From assembly GCF_001875725.1 (NCBI RefSeq), contig NZ_MLCQ01000017.1, positions 372,001-436,000 of the forward strand: a stretch of DNA of 64,000 nt, in the 5' to 3' direction. The notes below the pieces were generated by a model. The model was not told where the DNA came from, did no database searches, and was given only the letters and a program-made list of their open reading frames with translations. Origin of the DNA: Corynebacterium sp. NML140438 (GTDB lineage: Bacteria > Actinomycetota > Actinomycetes > Mycobacteriales > Mycobacteriaceae). A program made the translations under genes and the position numbers. Positions 38,694-47,009 of the stretch are shown here, piece by piece. How positions within the stretch are numbered: position 1 is the stretch's first letter; each line of letters starts with the position of its first letter.

Positions 38694-38747
38694 TTTCGGC
38701 GCCCGAACCCCGCAATTGCTGCGCAGATTGGGCGTTAAATACAGTGC

Positions 38748-39491
38748 TTAGAAACGCACAGCGGAGTGCACCGGCATCATGTGAAGCGGACGCTCTGCAA
38801 CCGGAGCGTTCGTGTTCAGCGCGTCAATAATGGTGCCGTTGCCGGTGTAAATGCCAACATGGGATGCGCCGCCGTAGTACGCAACGATGTCACCAGGCTG
38901 AAGCTGGTCAAGAGGAACCGGGGTGCCGGCGGAAGCCTGCGCCTGGGACGTACGAGGGATCGACTTGCCAGCCTGGGCATAGACCCAGGAGGTGAAGCCA
39001 GAGCAGTCGAAGACGTTCGGGCCTGCAGCGCCGTACACGTACGCGGAACCAATCTTGGAACGAGCAATGTCAACGAGACGCTGGCCGGCTGAAACCTGTG
39101 GCGCAGGTGCAACCGCCGGAGCAGCAACGTTTGCAGAGTACGCCTTGGCAACCGGTGCTTTGAACTGCGCCTCAACGTTTGCCAACCACGCACCAAACGA
39201 AGGAACGTTGGCCACACCCGGAACCGCGCGAACCTGCGCGATAGCCGTCGGAACGTCCGCATTGGACGACTGACCCGCCAAGGACGGAATCCAAGCCTCG
39301 ATGCCAGGGATTGCGGCGATGCCCGGAACATTCTCAATGCCCGGAACCTGAGCAGCTACCGGCGAATTCGGAATACGAACTTCAGCCGCCTCAGCGGAGA
39401 GTGGCGAGAGCAGCGAGGCACCTGCAGCCGCTGCGGTCATTACCGCGACGTTACGTGCAGTGCTGCGTGCCTGACGACGGTGCTTAGCCAT
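38748..39491 (-). CDS. NlpC/P60 cell-wall hydrolase
   Basis: A 247-residue secreted endopeptidase. The ATG at 39491 (MAKHRRQARSTARNVAVMTAAAAGASLL) has GGAG 10 nt upstream; upstream in-frame codons belong to the riboswitch. A signal peptide ends near SAEAAEV, then a linker with repeated PGI/PNV turns (about 40-110). The NlpC/P60 domain begins near residue 135, with catalytic Cys in FDCSGFTSWVYAQ and His in GASHVGIYTG. It corresponds to nlpC downstream of qcrB in corynebacteria. It is likely controlled by c-di-AMP through its leader. Confidence 0.93.
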   Translation of the reverse strand: MAKHRRQARSTARNVAVMTAAAAGASLLSPLSAEAAEVRIPNSPVAAQVPGIENVPGIAAIPGIEAWIPSLAGQSSNADVPTAIAQVRAVPGVANVPSFGAWLANVEAQFKAPVAKAYSANVAAPAVAPAPQVSAGQRLVDIARSKIGSAYVYGAAGPNVFDCSGFTSWVYAQAGKSIPRTSQAQASAGTPVPLDQLQPGDIVAYYGGASHVGIYTGNGTIIDALNTNAPVAERPLHMMPVHSAVRF

Positions 39492-39509
39492 AATTGTAAA
39501 ACTCCATAT

Positions 39510-39655
39510 CTTCTCTTTTGCCGGCCGGGTTAGCTGACGGGTTGGGCTAGAGAACCAGCCTTGCAAACTCCGCGGAAACTTCCACTCTCGTTCGCATTCA
39601 CCCCAGAGGGACAAATCCTGCTTGGGTCCCCGACTCCCCACCACATCGAACGCGA
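39510..39655 (-). promoter_or_regulatory. ydaO/yuaA c-di-AMP riboswitch
   Basis: The minus-strand leader contains the conserved core of the ydaO motif: GGGGACCCAA, then GGGGTGAAT (39596-39604), a variable arm, and CCCAACCCGTCAGCTAACCC (ending 39525), with CCGGCCGGC and a purine-rich stretch after it. The order and spacing match the family, which binds cyclic di-AMP and usually turns off cell-wall hydrolase genes in actinobacteria. The hydrolase start lies 19-20 nt downstream. The motif is read directly; ligand response is inferred. Confidence 0.92.
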
Positions 39656-39667
39656 CAGGGATTAGGC

Positions 39668-39695
39668 GCTATATGTACTTACTGTTTGCTTTCAA
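39668..39695 (-). promoter_or_regulatory. Probable promoter of the NlpC/P60 gene
   Basis: TTGAAA (39690-39695) and TATAGC (39668-39673) on the minus strand are 16 bp apart. Transcription from about 39661 would begin just before the riboswitch. A second candidate (TTGGAC with TAACCT) lies about 40 bp upstream, so the choice is not certain. Confidence 0.5.
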
Positions 39696-39699
39696 CGGC

Positions 39700-40110
39700 T
39701 GTTGCTGCAATGTCTCGATTAGGTTACGAAACGGAAACATCTTTGTCCAACGACGCGGCCGTTATCGTTCCGTGATTTTTTAGCGCTCCCCCTTTTCCGT
39801 CAATTTCCTGAGAGTCCGGTGCATGAAGGCCAATACAGCAGCCCTCCGTTTACCCCCTTTTACCTTGCGTTTTACGGCTAACTTGCACGCTGGCAACCGT
39901 GGAACAATCAGTAAGAATCCACTAAATCAGACTTATGTGACATTCATCACGACCCATCTATAACGCTTTCATAACAGCGTGGAATCGTGACAAATCCGGC
40001 GGTGCTCACGGTCCAAACTCAGTGAATAGCGTAGAAGCATACGAACAGGACTTGTAATACATGAGCATGTTGAAAAGACGGAATGGGGTGCAGGCACGTC
40101 ACACTCCGGC
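39700..40110. other. Long noncoding interval between nlpC and qcrB
   Basis: About 410 bp without a credible gene on either strand; composition is lower in GC than the genes. It holds candidate nlpC upstream promoters and a CRP/GlxR-like palindrome (39936-39951). Short open frames (for example one of 35 codons near 40061 on the plus strand that runs into the qcrB terminator) have no codon bias or ribosome site. No RNA gene was recognised. Confidence 0.5.
39936..39951. promoter_or_regulatory. CRP/GlxR-like binding site
   Basis: TGTGACATTCATCACG matches the CRP-family palindrome TGTGA-N6-TCACA at all but the last base. GlxR is the CRP-type global regulator of corynebacteria with this consensus. 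The site is about 240 bp upstream of the proposed nlpC promoter, so the controlled gene is not clear. Confidence 0.5.
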
Positions 40111-40117
40111 ATGCAAA

Positions 40118-40161
40118 AGCGCCCTGACGTGCCGTACTTCCGTACAGCTCGCCAGGGCGCT
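40118..40161 (-). terminator. Terminator after qcrB
   Basis: AGCGCCCTG (40118-40126) and CAGGGCGCT (40153-40161) form a 9 bp stem that can be extended inward by GTAC pairs. On the minus strand the stem is followed by TTTTGC; on the plus strand by CTTTT, so it could act both ways. It lies 28 bp beyond the qcrB stop. Confidence 0.75.
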
Positions 40162-40189
40162 CTTTTAGCGACCGCTAGTTATTTAGAAC

Positions 40190-41809
40190 CTATTCAGAGG
40201 CATTGCGATCGTCGAGGTGCTTCGTCTCCTCGAGCTTGCGCAACGTCTCGATTTCTTCGCGGTGATTCTCGCGCTGCGCATCGCGGACGCGCTCGGAAAC
40301 ACCAAGCTCTGCAGGCTTGAACTTACCGATAGTTTCGGAGTCAGCGAACCCGAGCTGGTTGAGGCGCTTCGGCACCGGCGCACCGGCGTACTCGAGCGGC
40401 ACAGGGTGACCGTGCTCGTCCACTGGGCCGAGCGGCTGGTGAATCTCAACGAATGCACCGTTAGGCAGCTTCTTGATGATACCGGTCTCGATACCGTGCT
40501 CCAGAACCTCACGGTCTGAACGCTGCAGGCCAACACAGATACGGTAGGTCAGCCAGTAGGCAAACGGAGGCAGAACGATCAAACCGATGCGACCGAACCA
40601 GGTCATTGCGTTCAGCGAGATTTGGAAGAAGTGAGCAATGTGGTCGTTGCCGCCAGAGATGGTCAGCAGCAGGAAGAACACAAGTGCCATCACGCCGAGC
40701 CCCGTGCGCACAGGAACGTCACGTGGACGCTGCAGTAGGTTGTGGTGCGCCGTATCGCCAGTTACCTTCGCTTCGATGAACGGGTAGCTGATCAACAGGA
40801 CAACCATGACACCACACATGAGGGCAACCCAGAAAGCACCCGGGATGGTGTAAGGGCCAAGGTAGAGTTCCCACGCGGGCATGACACGAGCAGCACCGTC
40901 AGTCCACAGCATGTAGACGTCCGGCTGCGAACCAGCAGAGACCTGCGATGGGTTGTAAGGACCGATGTTCCAAATGCCGTTGATGGTGGTCAGACCAGCC
41001 ATTGCCGCCAGAACACCGAAGACAACCATCATGAAACCGATCGCCTTGACAGCAAACACCGGCATAATGCGGATGCCCACAACGTTGTTCTCCGTACGAC
41101 CTGGGCCTGGGAACTGGGTGTGCTTCTGGAACCAGACAAGCAGCAGGTGCGCTGCGATCAGAGCCAGGATGACGCCCGGCAGGATCAGCACATGCAGGAT
41201 GTAGAAGCGGTCGAGCATCAGGTCGGACGGGAAGTCGCCGCCGAAGATTGCCCAGTGCATCCAGGTACCGATGATCGGGATACCCACGATGATGGCGGAC
41301 ATAATGCGGAGACCAACGCCAGAGAGCAGGTCGTCAGGCAGGGAGTAACCCATGAAGCCTTCAGCCATGCCGATGAGGATCAGGGTGACACCGATAACCC
41401 AGTTTGCCTCACGCGGACGACGGAACGCGCCGGTGAAGAAGATGCGCATCATGTGGGCGAACATCGCCATCATGAACATCAGGGCTGCCCAGTGGTGCAT
41501 CTGACGAACGAACAGACCACCGCGGACCTCGAAGGAAATGTTGAGGGCCGTGGCGTACGCGCGAGACATCTCAACGCCGTTCAGTGGCAGGTACCCGCCG
41601 TCGTAAATCACCTTCGTAATAGAAGGGTCAAAGAACAGGGCGAGGTAAATGCCTGTCAGCAACAGGATGATGAAGCTGTACAGTGCCATCTCACCGAGCA
41701 TGAACGACCAGTGGCTCGGGAAGACCTTATTTAACTGTGGCCGGAGGAAACCGGCTACCGAGTACCGCGAATCAACGTTGTCCGCGGCTTGTGCAAGTTT
41801 AGTACTCAT
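40190..41809 (-). CDS. qcrB: Cytochrome bc1 subunit b
   Basis: Menaquinol:cytochrome c reductase cytochrome b subunit, 539 residues with eight or more membrane helices. Conserved elements include the heme-ligating His pairs ([20 protein letters not shown] and the later [21 protein letters not shown]), the [12 protein letters not shown] segment, and the Qo-site PEW-equivalent region PYTIPGAF. The C-terminal extension of about 130 residues beyond helix eight is typical of actinobacteria. The start overlaps the qcrA stop (TAATG). It is the last gene of ctaE-qcrCAB. Confidence 0.96.
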   Translation of the reverse strand: MSTKLAQAADNVDSRYSVAGFLRPQLNKVFPSHWSFMLGEMALYSFIILLLTGIYLALFFDPSITKVIYDGGYLPLNGVEMSRAYATALNISFEVRGGLFVRQMHHWAALMFMMAMFAHMMRIFFTGAFRRPREANWVIGVTLILIGMAEGFMGYSLPDDLLSGVGLRIMSAIIVGIPIIGTWMHWAIFGGDFPSDLMLDRFYILHVLILPGVILALIAAHLLLVWFQKHTQFPGPGRTENNVVGIRIMPVFAVKAIGFMMVVFGVLAAMAGLTTINGIWNIGPYNPSQVSAGSQPDVYMLWTDGAARVMPAWELYLGPYTIPGAFWVALMCGVMVVLLISYPFIEAKVTGDTAHHNLLQRPRDVPVRTGLGVMALVFFLLLTISGGNDHIAHFFQISLNAMTWFGRIGLIVLPPFAYWLTYRICVGLQRSDREVLEHGIETGIIKKLPNGAFVEIHQPLGPVDEHGHPVPLEYAGAPVPKRLNQLGFADSETIGKFKPAELGVSERVRDAQRENHREEIETLRKLEETKHLDDRNASE

Positions 41810-43029
41810 TAGGATTTACGCTCCCAGAATGCCGGGCCGACGGGCTCGATAAAGTTTCCGTTGGCGATGAGGTAACCGTCTTCGTCAACAGTCACAGGAA
41901 GCTGAGGCAGAGCGCGGGCCGCCGGTCCGAAGATCGGCTTGCCGTACTGCAGCGCATCGAACTGTGACTGGTGGCACGGACAAAGGATGCGGTTCGTCTG
42001 CGCTTCGTAAAGCGAAGTCGGGCAACCAATGTGCGTACAAATCTTGGAGTATGCGTAGTAATCCCCGTAGTGGAAGTCTTCCTGACCTTCACGCTCGACG
42101 ACGCGCTTCGCGTCCTGGGAGCGCAGACGGATCAGCATGACCGCGTTACGCGGGCCGTGCAGCGAGTGCATGTGGTGCTCGTACACGTCGCGCTCAGGGT
42201 CGTAGACGTCACCATCGTTGACGTCCTCCGGGTAAAGCGGGAAAACGGTTTCCATGGAGGCTGCGGCCAGATCCTCTGGACGCATACGCACCAGGCGGGA
42301 CACGCCCGCCGTGGAGTAGTGCGAACCTGAGACGCCTTCGTGCAGCTCGGCAATCGCGCCGGTGTCACGACCAAGATATACCTTGACGCCCTTCTCCTGC
42401 ATGGTCCAACCGTGGGTCCACAGAGTGCCGTCGCCCATGTAGTTCAGGTCGTGACGCTTCTTCCACGGGTTCTTGATCATGCCGCCAAGAGGCGCAACGA
42501 CCATCAGGCCGGCAAGGACACCCGCAGTGCCCAGCAGACCCTTCATCACTTTACGACGACCAAGGGTCGAGGTTTCCCAAGCGTCGTTCAGCAACGCAGT
42601 CGTCGTGCGACGGTCCAACTCAGAGGAACGGCCGTCATGGCGACGCTGTACGGAGATCTCCTCCGGGATGAACTTCTTCACGTACTGCACGATGGCGATC
42701 CCCAGCGCGGTAAACCCAACACCGGCGGTCAGACCGAGCAGTGGCGTGTACAAGGTGTATACCCACAGTCCCTCATCACCGTGGAAACGTGGCTCCCACG
42801 GCCAGAAGAGGTAGACGCCAAGGAACGCGATGCCGCAGAGCACCGAGATGATCAACCAAATGTTGATACCGAGCTCGGACGACTTTTCACGAGGATCGCC
42901 GTCAACCGGGAAGCGCTCCTTGCGATAAGCGACGGTAACGTCGTCTAGTTCTGTACCCAGAGCCGCGAGTTCCGCATTGTTCATGCGGTCCAGTTCTTCG
43001 GATGTGTAATTCTTCTTTACTTCACTCAT
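41809..43029 (-). CDS. qcrA: Rieske iron-sulfur subunit of bc1 complex
   Basis: Menaquinol:cytochrome c reductase Rieske protein. The ATG at 43029 ([21 protein letters not shown]) overlaps the qcrC stop as ATGA, fixing the start. The 406-residue protein has three membrane helices in the N-terminal half (about residues 55-75, 92-118, 168-190), the actinobacterial form, instead of one. The [2Fe-2S] ligand boxes are CTHIGCPTS and CPCHQSQFD near residues 330-355. It sits between qcrC and qcrB with overlaps on both sides, indicating strict co-translation. Confidence 0.96.
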   Translation of the reverse strand: MSEVKKNYTSEELDRMNNAELAALGTELDDVTVAYRKERFPVDGDPREKSSELGINIWLIISVLCGIAFLGVYLFWPWEPRFHGDEGLWVYTLYTPLLGLTAGVGFTALGIAIVQYVKKFIPEEISVQRRHDGRSSELDRRTTTALLNDAWETSTLGRRKVMKGLLGTAGVLAGLMVVAPLGGMIKNPWKKRHDLNYMGDGTLWTHGWTMQEKGVKVYLGRDTGAIAELHEGVSGSHYSTAGVSRLVRMRPEDLAAASMETVFPLYPEDVNDGDVYDPERDVYEHHMHSLHGPRNAVMLIRLRSQDAKRVVEREGQEDFHYGDYYAYSKICTHIGCPTSLYEAQTNRILCPCHQSQFDALQYGKPIFGPAARALPQLPVTVDEDGYLIANGNFIEPVGPAFWERKS

Positions 43030-43874
43030 GAGCGCGATCCAATCCAGATAGCTGCGGCGGCAACGAGCGTTACGCCGATCATCCACATAGCCATACCTTC
43101 AGAAACTGGTCCAAGGCCACCGAGGGCGTAACCACCAGGGCTTGGCGTTTCCTTCGAAGACTTAATGAAAGCGATAATGTCGCGCTTCTCGTCAGCACTC
43201 AGCTGACGGTCCGAGAACTTAGGCATGTTCTGCGGACCGGTCAGCATTGCCTGGTAGATTTCCTGCTCGTTTGCAGGATCCAGCTCGGGCGCGTACTTAC
43301 CGGAGGAAAGCGCGCCACCACGGCCGGTGAAGTTGTGGCAGGACGCACAGTTGAGGCGGAAGAGCTCGCCACCGCGGGCGACATCCGCAGCCTGAATCTG
43401 GCCGTCGTAGTTCTTGCCGCGGAGTTCTTCCTTCGCGAGTGAACCGTCTGGGTTGTACACCAGCTCAGGGCCACCGCCGTTCGCTGCTACATATGCAGCC
43501 AGCGCGAGTGCTTGAGACTCGGTGTAGCGTGGGCGCTTACGCTCTGCCTGAGCGTCATTCGACATCATCGGCATGCGTCCAGAGTTGACCTGGAAGTACA
43601 CGGCACCTTCGCCGGTACCGATCAGGGACGGGCCACGGCCTTCAACACCCTGGAGGTTCGCACCGTGGCAAGTGATGCAGGCAACGTCGTAAATGTCCTT
43701 GCCTTCTTGAATCATTGCCTGGTCATCTTTTTGCGCAGTTGCGACCTGCGCGTTCGGGGCAAGCGCCGATGCGAGGAAACCCGCACCTGTAAGGCCGAGC
43801 GTTAGGGCAGCTGCACCTGCAAAGGTGCGCTGTGCCTTGCGCCGGCTGCGCTTTTTCTTAGGTGATTTTTCCAT
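43026..43874 (-). CDS. qcrC: Diheme cytochrome c subunit of bc1 complex
   Basis: The actinobacterial bc1 complex carries its own diheme cytochrome cc, which passes electrons directly to the aa3 oxidase. The 282-residue protein has an N-terminal signal anchor, two heme c sites CITCH (near residue 66) and CASCH (near 165), and a C-terminal membrane helix ([16 protein letters not shown]). It begins with a Lys/Arg-rich segment ([15 protein letters not shown]). It is preceded by ctaE and overlaps qcrA by 4 bp. Confidence 0.96.
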   Translation of the reverse strand: MEKSPKKKRSRRKAQRTFAGAAALTLGLTGAGFLASALAPNAQVATAQKDDQAMIQEGKDIYDVACITCHGANLQGVEGRGPSLIGTGEGAVYFQVNSGRMPMMSNDAQAERKRPRYTESQALALAAYVAANGGGPELVYNPDGSLAKEELRGKNYDGQIQAADVARGGELFRLNCASCHNFTGRGGALSSGKYAPELDPANEQEIYQAMLTGPQNMPKFSDRQLSADEKRDIIAFIKSSKETPSPGGYALGGLGPVSEGMAMWMIGVTLVAAAAIWIGSRS

Positions 43875-43954
43875 CTTGTTCCCTTTGAGCGTCAGTGTCT
43901 AATACAGATAAATGGCCTTCCGTCTTCAAGACGGGGACTCGACGTATCAGATAC

Positions 43955-44575
43955 CTATTGAACGATATACAGAGTAATGAAGACGCCGACCCAAATTACG
44001 TCGACAAAGTGCCAGTAGTACGAGGTCACCATTGCCGCGGTAGCTTGCGCCGGAGTGAACTTCGACTTAGATACGCGGAGCAGCACAACTGCGAAGGCAA
44101 TGATGCCTGCGGTCACGTGCGCCATGTGGAAGCCAGTGATGATGAAGAACACTGACCCGAAGACACTCGCCTGAATGGTCACGCCGTGCATGATCATCTC
44201 TCCCCACTCGAATGCCACGAGGCCGAGGAAGACAACGCCAAGCGCGATCGTTACAGCGAACCATTTGCGGAGCCCAAATACGTCACCCCTTTCTGCTGCG
44301 AATACGCCAAACTGGGAAGTCACCGAAGAGGACACAAGCACAATCGTGATGATCAAACCGAACATCACGTTCAAATGTGCCGTCTGGTTATCCCAGTCGC
44401 CTGCGGTCATACCGTTTGCTCGTGAGGTGAAGTACATCGCGAACAAACCGGCAAAGAACATCAACTCTTGGGCGAGGAACGCGATCGTGCCAACGCTGAC
44501 CATGTTTGGTCGATTCAGCGCCGGGACACGATTCTGCGGTGTCGCCATACCTTGGTTAGAAATTGCGGTCGTCAC
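43955..44575 (-). CDS. ctaE: Cytochrome c oxidase subunit III
   Basis: The 206-residue, five-helix short form of subunit III of the aa3 oxidase. The GTG at 44575 (VTTAISNQGMATPQNRVPALNRPNMVSVG) is chosen because it matches the known corynebacterial N-terminus; an in-frame ATG 12 codons upstream has GGAG directly against it, too close to be used. Landmarks are FLAQELMFFAGLFAMYFTSRANG and the C-terminal helices ending SYYWHFVDVIWVGVFITLYIVQ. It starts the ctaE-qcrC-qcrA-qcrB operon, 80 bp before qcrC. ctaD is not in the window. Confidence 0.93.
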   Translation of the reverse strand: MTTAISNQGMATPQNRVPALNRPNMVSVGTIAFLAQELMFFAGLFAMYFTSRANGMTAGDWDNQTAHLNVMFGLIITIVLVSSSVTSQFGVFAAERGDVFGLRKWFAVTIALGVVFLGLVAFEWGEMIMHGVTIQASVFGSVFFIITGFHMAHVTAGIIAFAVVLLRVSKSKFTPAQATAAMVTSYYWHFVDVIWVGVFITLYIVQ

Positions 44576-44611
44576 GCATGTGATTATCCCCTGTTTTCGG
44601 GTTAAAGTCAT

Positions 44612-44957
44612 CTCCTTTCCCCACCAAACTTTTATGGAGATGTAGCGCTAACCTGCCCTTTCACAACCATTCCCCTCCCCTAAGAAAAGATTTGGATGAG
44701 TCGGGAACTTTTTCACCCGCGCTTCCGACTACATCAATGCAGGTCACCACTTACTTAGAATTCACCAAGTGATTTTTCGAGGGTTTCCAACCACTTCCAC
44801 AGCCGCATGCCGGCAATAATCGGCGATCTTCAAAAGTTCCCATTAGTGACAGGACTCACAATCTTCCGGCCGGATTTTCCGCGAGGGACCTACTTTCGGA
44901 TGACCCCCAACTGTAACTATCGTGTTCAACCAAAAGGATGAACACAGGAACGCAAAA
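44612..44957 (-). promoter_or_regulatory. ctaE upstream region
   Basis: About 345 bp without a gene between ctaE and the ctaF terminator. It includes a CRP/GlxR-like site at 44845-44860 and AT-rich stretches near 44620-44700 that could serve as -10 elements. The promoter of the ctaE-qcrCAB operon must be here because the upstream ctaF transcript is terminated. Confidence 0.5.
44845..44860. promoter_or_regulatory. CRP/GlxR-like site upstream of ctaE
   Basis: AGTGACAGGACTCACA differs from TGTGA-N6-TCACA only in the first base. GlxR is reported to control aerobic respiration genes in C. glutamicum, so control of ctaE-qcrCAB is plausible. Distance to the ctaE start is about 270 bp. Confidence 0.55.
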
Positions 44958-44982
44958 TCCCCCTGGCGAGAGCCAAGGGGGA
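44958..44982 (-). terminator. Terminator after ctaF
   Basis: TCCCCCTGGC (44958-44967) and GCCAAGGGGGA (44972-44982) form a stem with one unpaired base and a four-base loop. On the minus strand it is followed by TTTTG. A second small hairpin, TATCTCCC/GGGAGATA (44998-45020), lies between it and the ctaF stop at 45029. Confidence 0.78.
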
Positions 44983-45028
44983 CTTTCTTTGGTCGCCTAT
45001 CTCCCGAAGGCAGGGAGATAAACGAGTC

Positions 45029-45460
45029 TTAGTGCTTTTCGCGTGGAATGCCGTACTGCAGATTCAGTTGCGTGGTCGTCCACACGAGGAATACTGCACC
45101 GAATACGACCAACCACAGCTGCCAGAACGCGATTCCAAGGCCGAGGAACATCACCGCGCCAGACATTGCGAACGGCCAGATGGAGCTTGGCGAGAAGAAG
45201 CCGAGCACGCCGGCGCCGTCCTCAACCTCCGCCTCTTCCCAGTCTTCCGGAACGACGTCCATGCGACGCTCGGTGATGTCAAGGTAAACAGCAAGCATGA
45301 AGCAGAGTGCAGTTGCGAGCACAAGGCCGACACCGCCGACCCACTCAAGCCCGTAGAGGTACGCATCCTCGCCGATCCAAGCCGTGCTGATCATGTAGAA
45401 GACTGCCATCAGCGCCAGGAAGGTGCCGATTGCGTAGAAAACCTTTGAACCAGTTGCCAT
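45029..45460 (-). CDS. ctaF: Cytochrome c oxidase subunit IV (actinobacterial)
   Basis: The small fourth subunit of the aa3 oxidase specific to actinobacteria. The 143-residue protein has four membrane helices: residues 8-25, 37-60, 95-110 and 112-132, with a cytoplasmic acidic loop (DVVPEDWEEAEVEDGAGVLGFFSPSSIWPF) that is the family signature. It follows ctaC by 17 bp and is presumably co-transcribed with it; two hairpins follow. Confidence 0.94.
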   Translation of the reverse strand: MATGSKVFYAIGTFLALMAVFYMISTAWIGEDAYLYGLEWVGGVGLVLATALCFMLAVYLDITERRMDVVPEDWEEAEVEDGAGVLGFFSPSSIWPFAMSGAVMFLGLGIAFWQLWLVVFGAVFLVWTTTQLNLQYGIPREKH

Positions 45461-45477
45461 TGTTCTGCCTTCTCTTT

Positions 45478-46572
45478 CTATACCGTCGCGTTAGGGTCGT
45501 TGGTGTTGTTGCCGTCGCGGGTGCCGTGACGGTCAGACACGAACGGACGTGTGGAGGTGGCGTACGGGGCTTCACCGATGGATGCGAGTGCATCAGAGTT
45601 CGGCGCGTCTGGGTTGTCGATGCGGAACTGAATGTAGTCCGCAAACTTCTCCGGGGTTACGGCACGAACTTCGAAGTTCATCATCGAGTGGTAGGTACCG
45701 CACATCTCGGCACAACGTCCGACGAATGCGCCAGTCTTGTCAATCTTCTCGATCTGGAATGTACGCTGCTGCTGGTTTACCTCAGGGTGAGCGTAGGTAT
45801 CACGCTTGAAAAGGAACTCAGGAACCCAGAACGCGTGGTTCACGTCGCCAGAAGCGAGACGGAACTCAATTGCACGGTCGGTCGGCAGCACAAGTACTGG
45901 AATCTCTTCGGTCGTGCCAAGTGTTTCAATCTCGTTGAAGTTGAGGTACGACAGGTCACCGGTGGAGGTGCCGTGGATCGGGTTCGGGTTCTTGATGTTT
46001 TCGTCGTCGTACTTCGTTGCCTCAGCCTTTGCCTGACGCTCAGTGTCGACACCGTCGTACGCCTGGCCGTTCGAAGTGAACTCACCGTCGACGTTCGCGT
46101 AACCGAACTTCCAGTTCCACTGGTATGCGGTGACATCCACGGTCACCTTCGGATCCTTGTCGAGGGCCGTCGTCTTCGTCTGTGCCTGGACGGTGAAGAA
46201 GAAGAGCACCATGACGATAACGATCGGGATGATCGTGAGCACGAGCTCGAGAGGAACGTTGTACTGGAGCTGCTTCGGAAATTCGGACTTACCGCGCTTC
46301 TCCTGGCTCTTTGCATTCCACTTGAAGATTGCCGTGAGGAAGAGGCCCCACATGATGATGCCAATAATCCAAGCTGCCACCCAGGTCCATACCCAGAAGT
46401 TGTACATCTGCTCACCCTCAGGAGTGACTGGGTCTGGCCAACCCATATCCAACACCTTCGAGATCGCCTCTGGTGGCGCAACCTCACAACCAGTCAGAGC
46501 GAGACCGCCCAGCAGGAGCGATCCAGCAACTGCGATTTTCTTCGCGAAGCTGCGGTCCTTTACCTTTTCCAC
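45478..46572 (-). CDS. ctaC: Cytochrome c oxidase subunit II
   Basis: Membrane subunit carrying the CuA centre. The GTG at 46572 (VEKVKDRSFAKKIAVAGSLLLG) has GGAAGG upstream and is preferred to a start eight codons earlier. The N-terminus is a lipoprotein signal with lipobox LTGC near residue 28, then two membrane helices (about 58-82 and 105-127) and the extracellular cupredoxin domain. The CuA ligands are in GRCAEMCGTYHSMM and the upstream His of VNHAFWVPEF. Length is 364 residues. A hairpin precedes it in the leader. Confidence 0.95.
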   Translation of the reverse strand: MEKVKDRSFAKKIAVAGSLLLGGLALTGCEVAPPEAISKVLDMGWPDPVTPEGEQMYNFWVWTWVAAWIIGIIMWGLFLTAIFKWNAKSQEKRGKSEFPKQLQYNVPLELVLTIIPIVIVMVLFFFTVQAQTKTTALDKDPKVTVDVTAYQWNWKFGYANVDGEFTSNGQAYDGVDTERQAKAEATKYDDENIKNPNPIHGTSTGDLSYLNFNEIETLGTTEEIPVLVLPTDRAIEFRLASGDVNHAFWVPEFLFKRDTYAHPEVNQQQRTFQIEKIDKTGAFVGRCAEMCGTYHSMMNFEVRAVTPEKFADYIQFRIDNPDAPNSDALASIGEAPYATSTRPFVSDRHGTRDGNNTNDPNATV

Positions 46573-47009
46573 GTGTGTCTGCCTTCCTGTCCACACTCGC
46601 TATTTACGGCAGGACGCACACCACAGGTGCGTCCAAGCATTGCTACTCCGCCAGAATAGTTGATTAGCCGCCCTGCCTCTGAATTCTGAGGATTTTTCGG
46701 AGATACATCATCTCGTAGCTAATCACCATTGAGAGCAGGGCGTGCAAAACCCGTGTACTCAATGGGTTTTAGATAAAACGGTACAAACGTCCTGGTAAGA
46801 GCTTTATTTTTCACCCAAATTACTCAACCATAAGTTGGCCCCCTTTTGGGGACCGAATAAAGGATGAAGAATTTCTGAGTTTTGTCCACGGTTCCGCTGG
46901 TTCGCGTATCCCCTACACAAAACCCTATTGTTGAATGGAAGAAACGCTTCGTGGCCCAGCACTCCGCATGGCTGCGTGCACCTTATATATAGGAGAGGTT
47001 TTCAAGTCT
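46573..47009. promoter_or_regulatory. Divergent promoter region of ctaC and ltsA
   Basis: A 437 bp divergent intergenic region with low GC. It holds an 8 bp stem GGACGCAC/GTGCGTCC (46612-46634) in the ctaC leader and an AAAACCC/GGGTTTT inverted repeat at 46747-46771. A TATATA box at 46985-46990 lies 20 bp before the ltsA start, overlapping the AGGAG that should serve as its ribosome site, so the ltsA promoter is probably further upstream. No -35/-10 pair was strong enough to call. Confidence 0.45.
46612..46634 (-). other. Hairpin in the ctaC leader
   Basis: A perfect 8 bp stem GGACGCAC/GTGCGTCC with a 7 nt loop lies about 40 bp upstream of the ctaC GTG. No T-tract follows on the minus strand. 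A role in message stability or translation is possible but nothing in the sequence decides it. Confidence 0.4.

Noticed and set aside
40061-40168. 35-codon plus-strand frame near the qcrB terminator
   Set aside because: It ends inside the terminator stem, has no Shine-Dalgarno, and its codons lack coding bias.
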